Below, piece by piece: positions 12,331 through 24,730 of a stretch of DNA of 64,000 nucleotides. The translations under genes and the position numbers were made by a program. Numbering within the stretch: the stretch's first letter is position 1; the number at the start of each line of letters is the position of its first letter. The DNA comes from Isoetes taiwanensis (Eukaryota; Streptophyta; Lycopodiopsida; Isoetales; Isoetaceae), in assembly GCA_021234155.1 (NCBI GenBank), contig JAJEKV010000226.1, positions 1 to 64,000 of the forward strand. The letters run 5' to 3'. The notes beneath the pieces were generated by a model. That model was not told the DNA's origin, searched no databases, and saw only the letters and a list, made by a program, of their open reading frames with translations.

Positions 12331-12439
12331 ATACCTAGGAAACTTTTTACTTCCTTGTTGAGGTTTTGGTGATCACAAAGCTTTTTAATGCTTCCACTTT
12401 GCTCTCGACCACTTGAATCCCTTTAGAGGAGATCTCATG

Positions 12440-12900
12440 CCCTAACAATCCTCCCTTAGAGCATAGAAATACACATTTTTAGGGTTTAAACTCCTCCTCC
12501 TTCCTGCACATGCCACATATCTTAGTTAGATAATTGAAATGATCTCTCAAAGTGATCCCAAGCGAGGAGATCATCAAGAAAAACTCTAAAAAAGCGGCGG
12601 GAGGCATATCCTTGAATATAGTATCCATTGTTCTTTGAAAGGATTCTTTGGAGCATTCATCAAACCAAAGGCATTCTCTTCATATAAAAAAGTTCCCCAT
12701 GGGTGATGAAAATTTGTTTTTGGTTGATCTTCTAGCTTGAGAAATTTGGTTGAATCTTTGAGAAGCCATCAAAAAGTATGTCTCTTTCCACCTTGACATG
12801 TAAAACCTCTTCAAAAAGTGGAGGGTAGCAGTCTTTAACAGTGGCCTTGTTCAAATCTGTAATCAATACAAATTCGATAGTTTTGTTCTTTTTTTCCATG
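12440..12900 (-). pseudogene. pol: Reverse transcriptase core, left unit 2
   Basis: Same domain as 3,748-4,200. The FLDD motif lies at about 12,570-12,581, and KRMPFG and NAPK-type pieces are at 12,640-12,700. This copy has more frame breaks than the first; for example the segment around FLDGFSG is shortened near 12,780. The differences fall mostly at CAG/CTG words, so they may be consensus error. Confidence 0.85.
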
Positions 12901-13019
12901 AGGCACAATGCATGATAACCATTACGGATTTGAAATTTGGGTGATCACACACACGCATCTTTCATTTTAGTAACTCCTCTCTAATCCAAGTCTAGCAAGG
13001 CCACATTAATCCTTCTTAG

Positions 13020-13330
13020 TTTTTGCATCCGCGAGTGGCGCCTTCCTTAATTTTTATTTCAAATTCACAAATGTTTTTATCAACACCAATCGAGTTCATT
13101 ATAATCCCATGCAAAAACATCTTTCCATTCTTTGAAGAAATCTATTACCATGCATTCACTCTTTTTCCTCAAACATATCACCAACATAAAGGTTCTTTCT
13201 TGTCCATTTTTTTCTATCTTAATTTCTCTAACTTTTTTTTTTCACTACTAGCATTGATTACCAATATAGGATGTATTTGTTTGAGTTCTTCTTCCTCCAA
13301 TTCTTCCTCCTTGATAGCACAATACGCCAA
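13020..13330 (-). pseudogene. pol: Pol linker before RT, left unit 2
   Basis: Matches 4,323-4,640 (ILVI...LYVGDMF...FKEWKDVFAWDYNE), with several frame breaks caused by run-length changes. An antisense open frame through the same bases is a shadow. Confidence 0.7.
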
Positions 13331-13359
13331 ATGTTCGGAGCAAAACACTCTTACACAAG

Positions 13360-13697
13360 GTATCAGCCTCTTCATTGAACTTTCTTGTGACAAGTAGCTC
13401 GGGATGCAAATGTTGATAGTTCCCCTAGTGCTTGATCCTAAGCATAATCATCTCTTCATTTTTAGTTTGATATTCCCCAAAATTTGCACGCATGGAGAGT
13501 CTCCAAATACAATGATGTCATTAACACCTAAGTGCCTAGCCTCTTGTAGCCCGCTATCAAAGCTTTATATTCAGCCATGTTAGAAGTAGCGTTTTGATGA
13601 ATTCTGCCAACTTTTTGCCATTAGTTTTGCTTGACTGTCCTTAAGAATGGCGTGAGAAGAAGCTATACTCAATTTCTTAGAACACCACCATCAAACC
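13360..13697 (-). pseudogene. pol: RNase H domain upstream of RT, left unit 2
   Basis: The four catalytic segments are visible: FDGGV at 13,683-13,697, AEYKAL at 13,561-13,579, a FGDS-like piece at about 13,494-13,506 and RKFNEEAD at 13,361-13,390. Spacing between them suits an RNase HI fold of about 120-130 residues. It lies between protease and RT, as in the other units. Confidence 0.8.
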
Positions 13698-13879
13698 ATA
13701 AATAAGCAAAGTTTATTCCTGGTTGTACATTGCATACCTTAATTGGACTTGTGTCCCACCCCATATTAGTCATGGTGGCTTCATATACCCCAAGTTGATT
13801 GGATATCAAAGCACATCTTCTTCAATGAAGTTAAAGAATCAAACTCCCAAGCTTGTTGTAGATAACAACTGTTTTCTTC

Positions 13880-14528
13880 CATCGGTTATGGTACATTCCC
13901 TTTTGACCAAGCAATTCGGCATCTCTTTGTTGTGACCATCTCCTTCCTAAAGTAAATCATAAATATCTGCTTTCTCATCCATTCCTTCAAATGCAACCAC
14001 AACAAATTAGCGACCACAACAATTCCTTCAATATCTATTGGTACTTTACTTACAATCCCTATGGGATTAATTCTTGAATGAAGAAAGATTTCCATTACCA
14101 TAGGAGCTTTCTAATCTACCTCTAAAGCCACATTGTTTCATCACATGATGTGGCATAACATTTTAAGGTGATCCCCCATCCAACAATACCTTAGACAAAG
14201 CTTTCTTCCCAATGTTGGTTTGCACATGTGAAGGCACCGGGGATCATGTTCATCTTGTACTAGCATTTGCTCCTCAATGTGATTTGTAAGCGCCAATTTG
14301 TTCCTCTTGTGTGAGACAAACCTGTTCATCTTGAGTCAAGTTAAGCATCTTCTTTCTATAAGTGGGTTGCAATCCTTAATAATGTGAGCAAATCTACACT
14401 AACTTTAGAATTTTTCATAAGTACTTCAAAGTCATCACCATCTTTATCTTTTTTTTAGGAATTTACGACAAGGCCGGGGAGGTACAAAGGCACTTACCAT
14501 CTTGTGCGGGTTGCTTATTTTCACTCAT
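13880..14528 (-). pseudogene. pol: Protease region, left unit 2
   Basis: The ATG at 14,528 opens MSENKQPAQDG. LLDGGS is at 14,168-14,190, followed by MKQCGLEV and, around 13,890-14,100, INPIGIVSKVPIDIEGIVVVAN and MIYFRKEMVTTK. This open stretch shows the protein downstream of the active-site motif better than unit 1 does. The DGGS Asp is the likely catalytic residue. Confidence 0.8.
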
Positions 14529-14610
14529 TTTACCTTTAACGAGCTAACTTCTATTTCTTCTTGAGATAACCCTTGTCTTTCATTCCCCTTGTATGCTGAC
14601 CATAATTTCT

Positions 14611-15790
14611 TCACGATTTCTTCAAATTCACGCCATCGATGGGATAGCTAGCTTGGACAAATATTTGTGATGGCGATAGGCTCAGCGGTTTTGGCTTTCT
14701 CTGTCTTGCAAATACTCTCTTTAACACTACATCTGTCTTCATAATGTCACGTAGCTTTACAAAGGCACAAGCAAGGACACTCTTTTCCATAATGGCCTCT
14801 CTTGTTGCATTTTGGGGCATATCACGTACCAACAAACATCGAGGAAAGAATGTGTTTCTCTCATACAAAATGCACAAGGGGATAGCTTTTTCTTTCAGTC
14901 TAGATGCTTTCAATTCTTGAAGTTGCTTGGTGACCTCAAGTAAAAGCCTCGACCAACTTTGTCAATCTGCTGCCTTGGTAGTAGCGGCCGATCTTGTCGA
15001 TTCTTGGTGCCTTGGGTTTCTTCTTATCTTTTTGTGCGACATATCTTGGTATAGCATCAGCACCCATATATTCTGTTCAAAATCTGGGAAGAAAGGATCA
15101 TTAGTGGTATGAGTATCATCGGTAAATAGGAAAGCACATCGACAATCTCAATGGCCTTGTTAAAAGCTTTATGGATGGTTGCAAACCCCCTCCCTGTTTT
15201 GTAAATCTTTAGCATCTTCACATTGTACTCTTGATCTACCGGTCGGACCCTTATGAAAGATGCAACAAGGTGTAAGGTATGGTTAGGTACTTGATTAGTT
15301 TGGCATTTTGTTAAGTACACATGAAATCTTTCCACATATTGGTGAGCAGTCTCACCATTTCTAATATGAAAGGTTTGTAATTCAAAATGAGATCTTGAGG
15401 GTCATAAACCTTACAAATCTAGATAAAAACCTTTTGACAATTTCATCCCATGTGTGTTGATACCATCACTTATCACATACTCCAACCAAGCCCTTACTTC
15501 ATCATTTTGAAGCACTTCTTGAATTGACAAACTTAGTCCCTTTCTTGTGTCAGGTATTCTTGATAATATTCATCAAAGATCTTAAGAAAGTTGTTAGCAC
15601 TCATGCTAGAATCAAATGTAGGAACAGGGAATAGGGACATTGAGTTCAAAGTATTGGCGGGCATACTAGCATTGAGATTCTTGACTTATTCGGATGTCTG
15701 GATACACCTTGAGGAGTAGCTTGTGTTTTACGTATTGTCTTGTACCCCTCGGCATGGTGGGATGTTTTGACATTTAGTCCCAGGAGCCAT
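14611..15790 (-). pseudogene. gag: Gag with zinc knuckle region, left unit 2
   Basis: The start is at 15,790 (MAPG/RLNVK reading, affected by a frame break). The capsid-like part spans 15,057-15,600, with MERFHVYLTKCQTNQVPNHT and LVASFIRVRPVDQEY. The knuckle-like CAF.K..DIMKTD segment is near 14,720-14,790, and a basic tail ends near 14,640. It is the same protein as in 6,046-7,095. Gag and pol appear to be separate frames, with a pol ATG at 14,528, though frameshift errors make this uncertain. Confidence 0.82.
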
Positions 15791-18700
15791 AGTTCCCAAG
15801 AACCCGAGGGTTGGATCTCGGTAGGAGCCTCCAAGATGTTGAGGGTAATCTGGCAAAACCCTCAACTAGAATGGTTTAGGACCTCAGGTTGCTTGGGGCA
15901 ACCACTCTAAACCTAAATCTTGCAAAAACTTTTCACCACAAGCACGGTTAGTGACTTTCCCATTTCAAAAAAAACCTTGTTTCCTCTTTTCAATACCAAG
16001 CACAAATGGCGGGTGAATTTTACTTGGGAAAAGTATGAGTGTGATCCCAACACTTGATATTAAAAGGGTGCAAAATCCTTTTTGAAGTCAGGGCAGTTCT
16101 AGATACTTAAAAATCTATGCGACCTAGTCAAAAATTGGTCAATACTCTCGTGACGAGAAATTCTCAAATGTTTTTTGTGAGATATTATTTTTGATCACGG
16201 GACAAGGGACTGATCTAATTGTTCTTGTAGGTAAAAGTGCAACACCTTTTTTGGGATTACTTTGAATCTTTGAATGAGCGAGAGGTAATTTACCAGCTTG
16301 GCTAATTTGTGTTTTTGATAATGAGAGATATTTATTTATATATTTTTTTTTTTTCACGAGGAGCCGAGAATAGAAGATATGCGAGGTTTTGATAATAACA
16401 TATGGAATTTGAACCTTTGCTAGAGAGTTTTGTAGCAGAAAAAGATAGGTTCTTTTTTGACTCTTATCGGATAGCTAGGACTTAGCTTTGACAAATATTT
16501 ATATGTTTATATTTTCCTTGAATGCAAGATGACTTTTCTTATGAAGCCCTAAGTAGGATCTTTCTAATATGCATTAGAAAAAAAACTAGAACAATATTTT
16601 GGATATGCATAACTTTCTTGAAAAGGAAGTTGAGAAAAAATTTTACCAAAATTCGGTTTTCATTCTTAACAAATCATCTGGGGGAGTTTCACATAACTTC
16701 AAATAACTCACAATTCAGGAGTCCAATAATACTTAGGGATCGGACGAGAATAATTGGTTGACTTCTTGCTCAATCAAATAAAATTGATCACGAGCAAGGA
16801 AGGTCAATTCACAAGCCGAAGATCGTATTGACATGTATTTCGCATCACAATCTCCCAAATGCGCCAAAAGCCCTTGAAATTTCACAGGTTGATTTGCCCC
16901 TTTTTGAAAATGCACGGTTACGATTTCCAATTCTTGCAAGATTGTAGTTATAGTCATTTGGGTTTGGAGTTCTTGGGATCACTCAAGTTAAATCGGGGAG
17001 AATACAGTCATGATTAGGTAGTTCCCGGCTACTAAAAATCGTTTCTTGGCACGCAAATCTTAGGGTTCTTGTTTTTTTTTTCTTGTGAAGAAATATCCCA
17101 CAGGAGGGAATGGAAAAAAGCCAAAAGGTATAAATATAGATCCATTGACCAGTCTTCGATTACGTGGTCTCCTCCCGCGCCTTCGGCTCGTGTTTCGACT
17201 TGCATGAGGGGCGCCACTTGGCGAAGGATGAGAGGAGTAGATAAATGGGGGTAGATGTAGGTAGGTTTATCATTTTTCAAAAGAGCCGCAGCGCCCCAAA
17301 GAAGGCCATTTAGAAGGTCGATATAACCTCTTTTTCAAAAATGTTTGTGCGGTGGCATGTTTTCATGTGGGCTACCGGATAGTATCATCAAATTTTCAAA
17401 TGGAATACTTTGATTTTTTGGAAAAAAATGACAAGCATGGGGGCTTGGTGAGGAATGGCTTAAAAATGGTGAAGATGTGGCATAAAAGGGTTGGTAACAT
17501 CTTTTCCTAGTCAAAATGATGATTTTGGTGAAGTGGCATGAAGTATGGATGATATGGGTGACCGCGTGTGTCTATGAATGGTGAAGTGGAATTGAATGAT
17601 GAAGTGGATGTTTGTATCTTTTGCAATTTCTTTTTTTTTGACAGTACTACTAGGGAGCTCTCATTTCTTGCATAGTTGGACATGTCTTGCTTTTGTCCTT
17701 CTTTTTTGTAAACCTAGTAAAAATTATAACTCTAGGTACTTTTTGAAATAATTCATGAGGCTCCCCTAATGCTTGACTTTGGTGAGGTGGGTGGATGGAA
17801 CATGGAGTGTGTGTTTCATTTGACTAGAGAAAAAAAATGTTACCAACACCATAGTATGTAATGAGAGGAGATGGAAATATGGAAAAAGAAAAAAATGGAA
17901 TGGAGGCACATGGAATGAAAAAGAATTAGGCAACTTTAGAATATCAAACTTCAATGCTCAAATCAGAAATGTCATACCAAGTTGTGATCTTACAAATTCT
18001 TCAATGGCGGGCTTCATTTGGTAACTTGCCTTTGTGACCTTCCATTTGTAAATCTCCTTTGATGTTTTCTCAGTGAATGTCCTTCTTTGGTTCTTCAAGT
18101 CCTTGTGTCTTTTTAGCTTTTTTTTTTGAAAGATCTTCAAAGTTGCAACTTCAAATACTCCTTATGTGCTTATTGAACCATGTATTTGGAAATGCTAATG
18201 GTTCTTCCATGCTGCCATGAGTGGCAGCATCCTTATAAAAGCGGTGGTTTTCAAACTTCTCAAGACATTAATTCCTTCTTGTATCTTGAAATATTGGTGG
18301 TGGGTGGGCCAGCAATCATGGGAAGATGTTTGGGAAAGCAAGTTTATATGAAAAGCAAGCCTTGAGTGTGTCAGATGATAATGAATGAACAAGAGGTGAA
18401 CTGTAATGGCCAGGTACAAGAATGAGTTCAACATCTAGGCTGCCATGGTGATATGATGGCGACTTTTTAAAGTGAATGTATGCTTTCAAGGCCCGAGTAG
18501 AAAAAAATGAGAGAAGTATGAATGGTGGACTACTCTTGAGCAGAATGGAGGTTTATGAATGAAAAGCGGAAGGGTGTATTTTGTTATACAAAATAAATTA
18601 AGGTTAGCATAAAATGCGGTGAGTGGTGGAAGTGAAAGCGACATGCTCATCAAGGTGAATGGATGAGAAGTGAATAAAGGTGTAGGTGAAATCAAGAGGT

Positions 18701-19034
18701 GTCCCTGCCATGGCAAAGTATAATATTAGGAGGAACAGCACGAGCCTCATGTACCTTAGCCCTTGAAATAAACATTTTACGCAACTTCACATTAGAACCA
18801 AAGGGCGTTAATTTATCAATTGCTATAAATGAACTAACTTAAAATAAATCAGCACTAAAGGAACAATACCTTATTTGCAAAAGAATCCTTTGCCCTATTC
18901 TATTTATTCTATTTTCAATTTATAAATGAACTAACTTAAGATAAATCCCGGTGCTTTAAGAGTAATACCTATTGCCTTTGCAAAAAAACTTTTATCTAAC
19001 ACAGCGCCTATTCTAACATCTATACAACAAAAGT
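15791..19034 (-). repeat. Gypsy non-coding block, inner left copy
   Basis: Same block as 7,096-10,418, with a TATA box at 17,129-17,138. The mirrored right-arm copy is 23,935-27,059. Inner copies share GACTAGAG before the A-run where outer copies share GACTAGG, so inner matches inner and outer matches outer. That is expected of a true inverted duplication or of a fold-back artefact. No supported gene. Confidence 0.8.
17129..17138 (-). promoter_or_regulatory. LTR TATA box
   Basis: TATATTTATA on the minus strand, in the inner left block. It probably promotes the unit with gag start at 15,790. Confidence 0.6.
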
Positions 19035-20290
19035 TTATTCAAATAGACTACAAAGGGCAACATGTTAGCATACCTCTTAAGATGTAAATGTTGATAGGAT
19101 TTGAGTAAGATTCTTCCTTAAGAGTACGGGCTTTGTCCAATGCTCGGAAATTCTGGTCCTTGTAACTTCAAAGTCCTTAGACTCTTCAAATTTGCTACCA
19201 AGTCTTCCTTTGCCTTATTCCATTTTAGGACTAGCTCTCCATCTTTCAAGGTACCTTGCAATTTGTCTTTGCTTTGAAGAATTTCTAGATCTTTAGCCTT
19301 TTTAATAGTATAGCATTTTTCAGCTTCATATCTATGCTCTTCTAATTGCATAAGCCATTGCACACCTTTCTTCAAGTGCTTCCCCTATTTTCAAATTTAA
19401 TTTCAAAAGCCATTCTCAAGGATGGGCTCAAGCTCTTTGGAATGATGGACTCTATCCCATAAACTAGACTAAAGGTGTATGTTTTGAGGTGAGTTTTGGT
19501 TCAGGTGGAATTAAATAGACATCATGCAACCTCAAATGCAATCCTTTTTGAGACACTAATAGTCTTTTTTGAGGATAGTTTGAGCACTTTGTTGGTAGGA
19601 TTAAGGCCATTACCTTAGGGATAGTGGGATGTAACTCTTAGAATGTCTTACTTTGAGAGTTGCTAGCAATGTAACATAGCATATTCGGCTGTTTGCCCTC
19701 TATCGAGATGTCTCTGGTTTGAAGGGACACCAAATCGGCCTGAGATATTTTCATGGATGAACCTAGCGATTGGTATAAGCATTGCTTGTCTCCGAGGAGG
19801 TAACTTCAACCCATTTTGTAAAATAATGGTGGCTACAGAATATCTTGGTCTTTGTCTGAGAAGAAGGTGAATCCTACCGGGTCTGAAATCAAGTCCCAGG
19901 ACTTGGAAGGGTCTGGAGAAGTTATGGCTGATTAAAGGCAGGCTGGTTGAAATTCTTCTACCAAAAATTTGGCATTTATGGCAGCATTTGATTGTTTCAT
20001 AGGTCCTTGAAGAGTTGGCCAATATGCCCGACCCTCAAGATTTTTTCTTTGTAGTATCTGCTGACAAAATGTCCACCACATATATCGCCTTCATACGACA
20101 TGCTTCTACAATACTAGCAGCTTCTTCTTCATCAACACACCTCAAAATGATACCTGCTGTCATACGCATAACACATTATCTATTAGCTTGAACTTATTTG
20201 CATTTTTTTCCTTGAACCTTCTTTTTGGTTGAGTTGAGTTCTTACGGCATCTCATTTTGATTCCAAATATCTTCTTATATTAAACTTGCC
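19035..20290 (-). pseudogene. pol: Integrase, left unit 3 (partial element)
   Basis: Catalytic core pieces (LGLDF, then IARFIHENISGRFGVP) lie at 19,663-20,022, and the C-terminal Lys-rich tail is open at 19,118-19,375 (LMQLEEHRYEAEKC, LQGTLKDGELVLKWNKAKED). The frame ends at 19,035. This is the clearest view of the integrase tail in the left arm. The element continues to the RT and then meets the inversion near 21,500. Confidence 0.82.
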
Positions 20291-20299
20291 AATCGCCCT

Positions 20300-21450
20300 C
20301 ACTTTAAAGGTTTACGTACTTTTGCATCATCTTGAACCTCATGAGTCAACCCTTCTTCATCTTCACATCAGAAGCAAAATATTAGTCAAATATGTGGGAT
20401 CATTTACCAAATTAATCCTTTAACGGCAATATCATATTCTTGGATCTTACAAGCCCATGCATATCGACGCTGCCCTGGCGGAACAACAAAGAGACCATAG
20501 CGATTTTGAACATATACACCTGTGGTATGACTGTTTTTTGGATAAGATGTCCCTTGTCTCATGCAACCTCAAAACATAAGACCTGCTGCACTTTTCTCGA
20601 GCCTTGGGTACCTCATTTCGGTATTAGACCAAATTACCTTAGAAATAGTAGGATGAACTCTTAATGATGTCTTACTTTGAGCTTTGTTAACTTGATATAA
20701 CTTCAAAGGTTGGATTGCATCGGGGAGAGGGTTTTAAAAGTCGCGAATATTTTGGAAGGATGAAGCATATTTGCCGAGGCTTTCGCAAGTAACCGGCCCA
20801 TTTTCTAAAATAATTAACTTACTCTCATGGAAGAAGGTGTGGACCTTGGTGAGATCGGATATAGGAAAGGGTCTGATTATTATAGCGGTGAGGAACATAC
20901 ATTCTTAAAAATTCCATACCTACCAAACTTTTGGCATTCATGCCAGGTTTTTGGTGATGCAAGCTTTTTTTAATGCTTCCTTGCTCTCGACCACTTGAAT
21001 CCCTTTAAGGAATCTGTACCCTAACAATCCTCCCTTAGAGCATAGAAATACACATTTTTAGGGTTTTAAACTCACATCCTCCCTTCACACACATACCACA
21101 TATCTTGGTTAGATAGTGGAAATGATCTCTCAGAGTGATCCCAAGCGAGATCATCAGAAAAACTCTAAAACAGCGAGGAGGCATATCCTTGAATATAGTA
21201 TCCATTGTTCTTTGAAAGTTGCTGGAGCATTCATCAAACCAAAGGCATTCTCTTCATAGCAAGGTTCCCCATGGAGTGATAGAAACTGTTTTGGTTGATC
21301 TTCTAACACTTGAGAAATTTGGTTGAATCACGAGAAATACATCAAAAAGAGTATGTCTCTTTCCACCTTGACATGTAAAACCTCTCTTCCAAAAGGCGGA
21401 GGAGTACTTGAGTCTTTAACAGTGGCCTTGTGAAATCTGTAATCAATACA
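20300..21450 (-). pseudogene. pol: RT and connection domain, left unit 3, mosaic sequence
   Basis: RT pieces on the minus strand lie at 21,000-21,420 (FLDD near 21,140-21,160, NAPK near 21,230). Connection-domain pieces lie at 20,440-20,900. Between 20,560 and 20,900 words from the integrase 3' region (TAGTAGGATGAACTC, TGTCTTACTTTGAG) are interleaved with connection-domain words, which no natural recombination would readily give. Treat the base sequence as an unreliable consensus. Confidence 0.7.
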
Positions 21451-21639
21451 AATTCTGATAGTTATGTTTTTTGGATAAGATGTCATGAAATCAATCAAAA
21501 ACTATATAAGGATTTGAAATTTTCTCGGACACTTGGTGCCTCATTTTAGTAACTAGACCAAATCTTGCTGGAGAAAAGTTACCCTGCCGATTAGGGCTAA
21601 ACCCTCTGCCTTTTTTGGAAGAGGCTTCCAAATGTTTGT
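21451..21639. other. Centre of the 41 kb inverted repeat
   Basis: RT sequence reads on the minus strand to about 21,450 and on the plus strand from about 21,640. The bases between are a patchwork of words from the RT start (minus) and the connection domain (minus: GGATAAGATGTC, then TAGACCAAATCTTGCT). There is no clean unique spacer. This fits either an assembly or fold-back junction or a badly polished natural inversion. Confidence 0.6.
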
Positions 21640-22690
21640 TGCGGAAAGAGTTTAACTCTTTTTGGATGGCTTCTCAGGATTCAACCAAATTTCTGTTAAA
21701 GCTAGAAGATCAACCAAAGCAAGGTTCAACTCCATGGGGAACTTTTAGATGAAATGTATTTATGCAGATAGATGCTCATCAGTTTGGGGGTATATTCAAG
21801 GATAGCACCTCACTGCTTTTAGAGTTTTCTTGATGATCTCTGTTTGGGAAAGACACTTGAGAGATCATTTCAATTATCTAAGGGGCTAAGTTATTATTGG
21901 CATGTGCAGGAAGGGACTGCTATTAAACAATAAAAATGGCCGCAAATGCCCATAATTTGGGGAAGATGTTTGGGGCAGCTGAGATCTCCCATAAAGGGAT
22001 TCAAGTCTGGGGAGCAAAGTTCCCTGGGACCTGCTTGCATCACCAAAGCGCAGGTATATTCTTGCTAGGTATGGTTATTTTTTAAGAATGTATGTTTCCT
22101 CACTTCTCTAATACTGCTAGCTCTTCATCTGATCTCACCAAGGTAGGCAAATACACCAAGCATGGTTTTAAGGATTATTCATGTGGTAGAGTGGACTCAG
22201 ACTCTCAAACTTAAGCCTTCGTGTTCAGCCATATCCCTTCTGCACTTGCAAAACTATCTGATGCAATAAACCTTTGGAATTAAATATCCTCAAATTATAA
22301 CAAAAAGAGGCATGGGTTTGCGCGGTTTATTGCAAACTACGGGAAAGGGGCTAAAACTTTCGACCAAGACAAAATTTGTTCAATCACGTTATAGAGTTCA
22401 AGGCTCGAAAAGTGCAGGGTCTTATGTTTTGATTGATGAATAGGACACATCTTATCAAAAGCAGTCATACTCAGTGTATATGAAGCAAAATCCTTTGTCT
22501 TTGTTGTTCTCAAAACTGCCTAAGGCCAAGATATGCAGATGGGCTTGTAAGATTCAAGAATGTAATATTCTTTATTAAAGTGATTATTTGGTAAATGATC
22601 CCAGTACATATTTGACTAATATTTTGTTTGGCGGGAAGATGAAGAAGGGTTGACTCATGAGGTTCAAGATGATCACGGAGTACTAATGTA
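21640..22690 (+). pseudogene. pol: RT and connection domain, right inner partial unit
   Basis: Plus-strand RT pieces: FGWLLRIQPNF-type reading of the FLDGFSGFNQ motif near 21,660-21,690, then FLDDLC near 21,822-21,840 and the start of the next segment (SKGIQV) near 21,985. Connection-domain pieces follow at 22,090-22,640, ending in a linker before integrase. Frames are heavily broken. Confidence 0.75.
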
Positions 22691-23934
22691 AACCTTATGC
22701 GGGAAGCGGTGTGGCGAAATATAGAAGATATTTGGAATCAAATGAGATGCCGGAAGAACTCAACTCCAACAAAAGAAGGTTCAATAAGTTCAAGCCGCTA
22801 GATAATGTGTTATCTGGGTATGACAAAAGGAATTATCAATTTTTGAGGTGTGTTGATGAAGAAGAAGCTAAAGTTAGTATTAGAAGCATGTCATGAAGGG
22901 TATGTGGTGGACATTTTCTTGCGGATACTCTGACAAAAAAATCTTGAGAAATTTGGTTATTGTGTAACTCTCTTCAAGGACTACTATGAAACAATCAAAT
23001 GCTGCCATAAATGCCAAATTTTTGGTAGAAGAATTCTTCAACCATTTGCCTTAGCATATAACTTCTCGGGGACCCTTCCAAGTCACGGGACTTGATTTCA
23101 TAAGGACACATAGATCCACCTTCTTCTGCACGACAATTATATTCTTGTATCTTGAGTTATTTTACAAAATGGGCTGACTTCTCCCCTGAACAAGCAAATG
23201 CTTATACCAGCTAGGTTCATCTAGGAAAATATCCATGGTTGGTGTCCCCTTCAAGCTGCTCGATAGAAGCCTTGATTTGAATGATGTTATAGCTACATTG
23301 CTAGCAACTCTCAAAGTAAGACATTCTAGAGTTCATCCTACTATCCCCAAAGGTAATGGTGAGAATCCACTAACAAAGTGCTCAAACTATCCTCAAAAGA
23401 CTATTAGTGTCTCAAAAGTTGGCATTTGAGGTTGCATGATGCTGTGGGCTTCTGAAACTACAACAAAACTTAGACAAACATACACCTTTTAGTCTAGTTT
23501 ATGGGATAGAGTCTATCATTCAGTGAAACTTGAGCTTCCATCATGAGAATGGCTTTGAAATTAAATTTGAAATAAGGGGAAGCACTTGAAAGGTGTGCGG
23601 CTTATGCAATTAGAAGAGCATAGATATGAAGCTGAAAATGCTATACTATTAAAAGGCTAAAGATCTAGCGACCTTCAAAACAACACACAAATTGCAAGGT
23701 ACCTTGAAGATGGAAACTAGTCCTAAAATGGAATAAGGCAAAAGGAAAAGCTGTACTATGGAAATTTGAAGAGGCATGGGAAGGACCTTTTGAAGTTACT
23801 GAGGGACCAGCGAGGCCAAGATTCATATTGGTTGAAGTCTATACAGGAAAGGAAGAATCTTACCAAATCCTATCAACATTCTACATCTTAAGAGGTATTG
23901 GCGACAACATGTTGCCCTTAGTCTATTTGAATAA
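22691..23934 (+). pseudogene. pol: Integrase, right inner partial unit
   Basis: Starts with KYRRYLESNEMPEELNS (22,711-22,896) and a DEEEAK segment before the zinc-binding part. Core pieces follow: GLDFIR near 23,090 and FKLLDR...LNDVIATLLATLKV at 23,235-23,330, with the second catalytic Asp region. The tail has WEGPFEVTEG-like reading near 23,770-23,800 and LHLKRYWRQHVALSLFE up to the TAA at 23,932-23,934. This gives the best view of the pol terminus. Confidence 0.84.
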
Positions 23935-24730
23935 ACTTTGTTGTATAGATGTTAGAATAGGTGATTAATGTTAGATAAAAGTTTTTTTGCAAAAGGCATT
24001 ACTCTTAAAGCACTGATTTATCTTAAGTTAGTTCATTTATAGCAATTGATAAATAGAATAATTATTATTAGGATAAATTGTTCCTTTAGTCTTGATTTAT
24101 TTTAAGTTAGTTCATTTATAGCAATTGATAAGTGCGTCCTTGGTTCTAATGTGAAGTTCTTGAGAAAAGTTTATTTCAAGGCTACAAGTACATGAGGCTC
24201 AGGTTGTTCCCTCTAATATTATACTTTTGCCATGCAGGACCACCCTCTTGATTTCACCTTACACCTTTGTTCACTTCTCATCCATTCACCTTGATGAGCA
24301 TCTTTGTCTCCACTTCCACCACCGGTGACATTTTATGCTAACTTAATTTATTTTGTATAACAGGTACACCCTCGCTCTTCATTCATAAACCTTCCATTCT
24401 GCTCAAGAGTAGTCCACCATTCATACTTCATCATTTTTCTACTGCGCTCGGTATACATTCATATCGAAAAACGCCTGCCATATCACCCACATGGCAGCTA
24501 GATGTTGAAGGCCCGATTCTTGTCTCTTTGTCATTCTGAGGTTCACCCTCTTGTTCATTCATTATCATCTGACACACTCAAGGCTTGCTTTCATATAAAC
24601 TTGCTTTCAAACATCTTCTCCCCATGATTGCCATTCATTCCATCCATCATGGCAATAATGCATCTTTACCAAGAAGGGAATTAATGTCTTGAAATTTGGA
24701 AAAACACCTTAACTCTTCTTTTTAGCATGA

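Larger units (their letters stand above)
1..21500 (-). mobile_element. Left arm: tandem Ty3/gypsy array on the minus strand
   Basis: This arm holds two internal domains (gag starts at 7,095 and 15,790, a period of 8,695 bases) and part of a third, separated by long non-coding blocks that repeat one another closely. Neighbouring internal domains share one block, so the layout is LTR-internal-LTR-internal-LTR rather than separate insertions. Protein domains read gag, knuckle, protease, RNase H, RT, connection, integrase. The integrase tail has a GPF-like motif and a final LKRYW-type end, and I see no chromodomain, which favours a non-chromoviral (Tat/Athila-like) clade. I could not find a primer binding site or exact LTR ends. 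Many frameshifts are probably sequencing error. Confidence 0.85.

Noticed and set aside
13023-13397. A 124-codon plus-strand frame rich in Ser, Phe and Ile
   Set aside because: It is antisense to the pol linker and RNase H of left unit 2, so it is a shadow.
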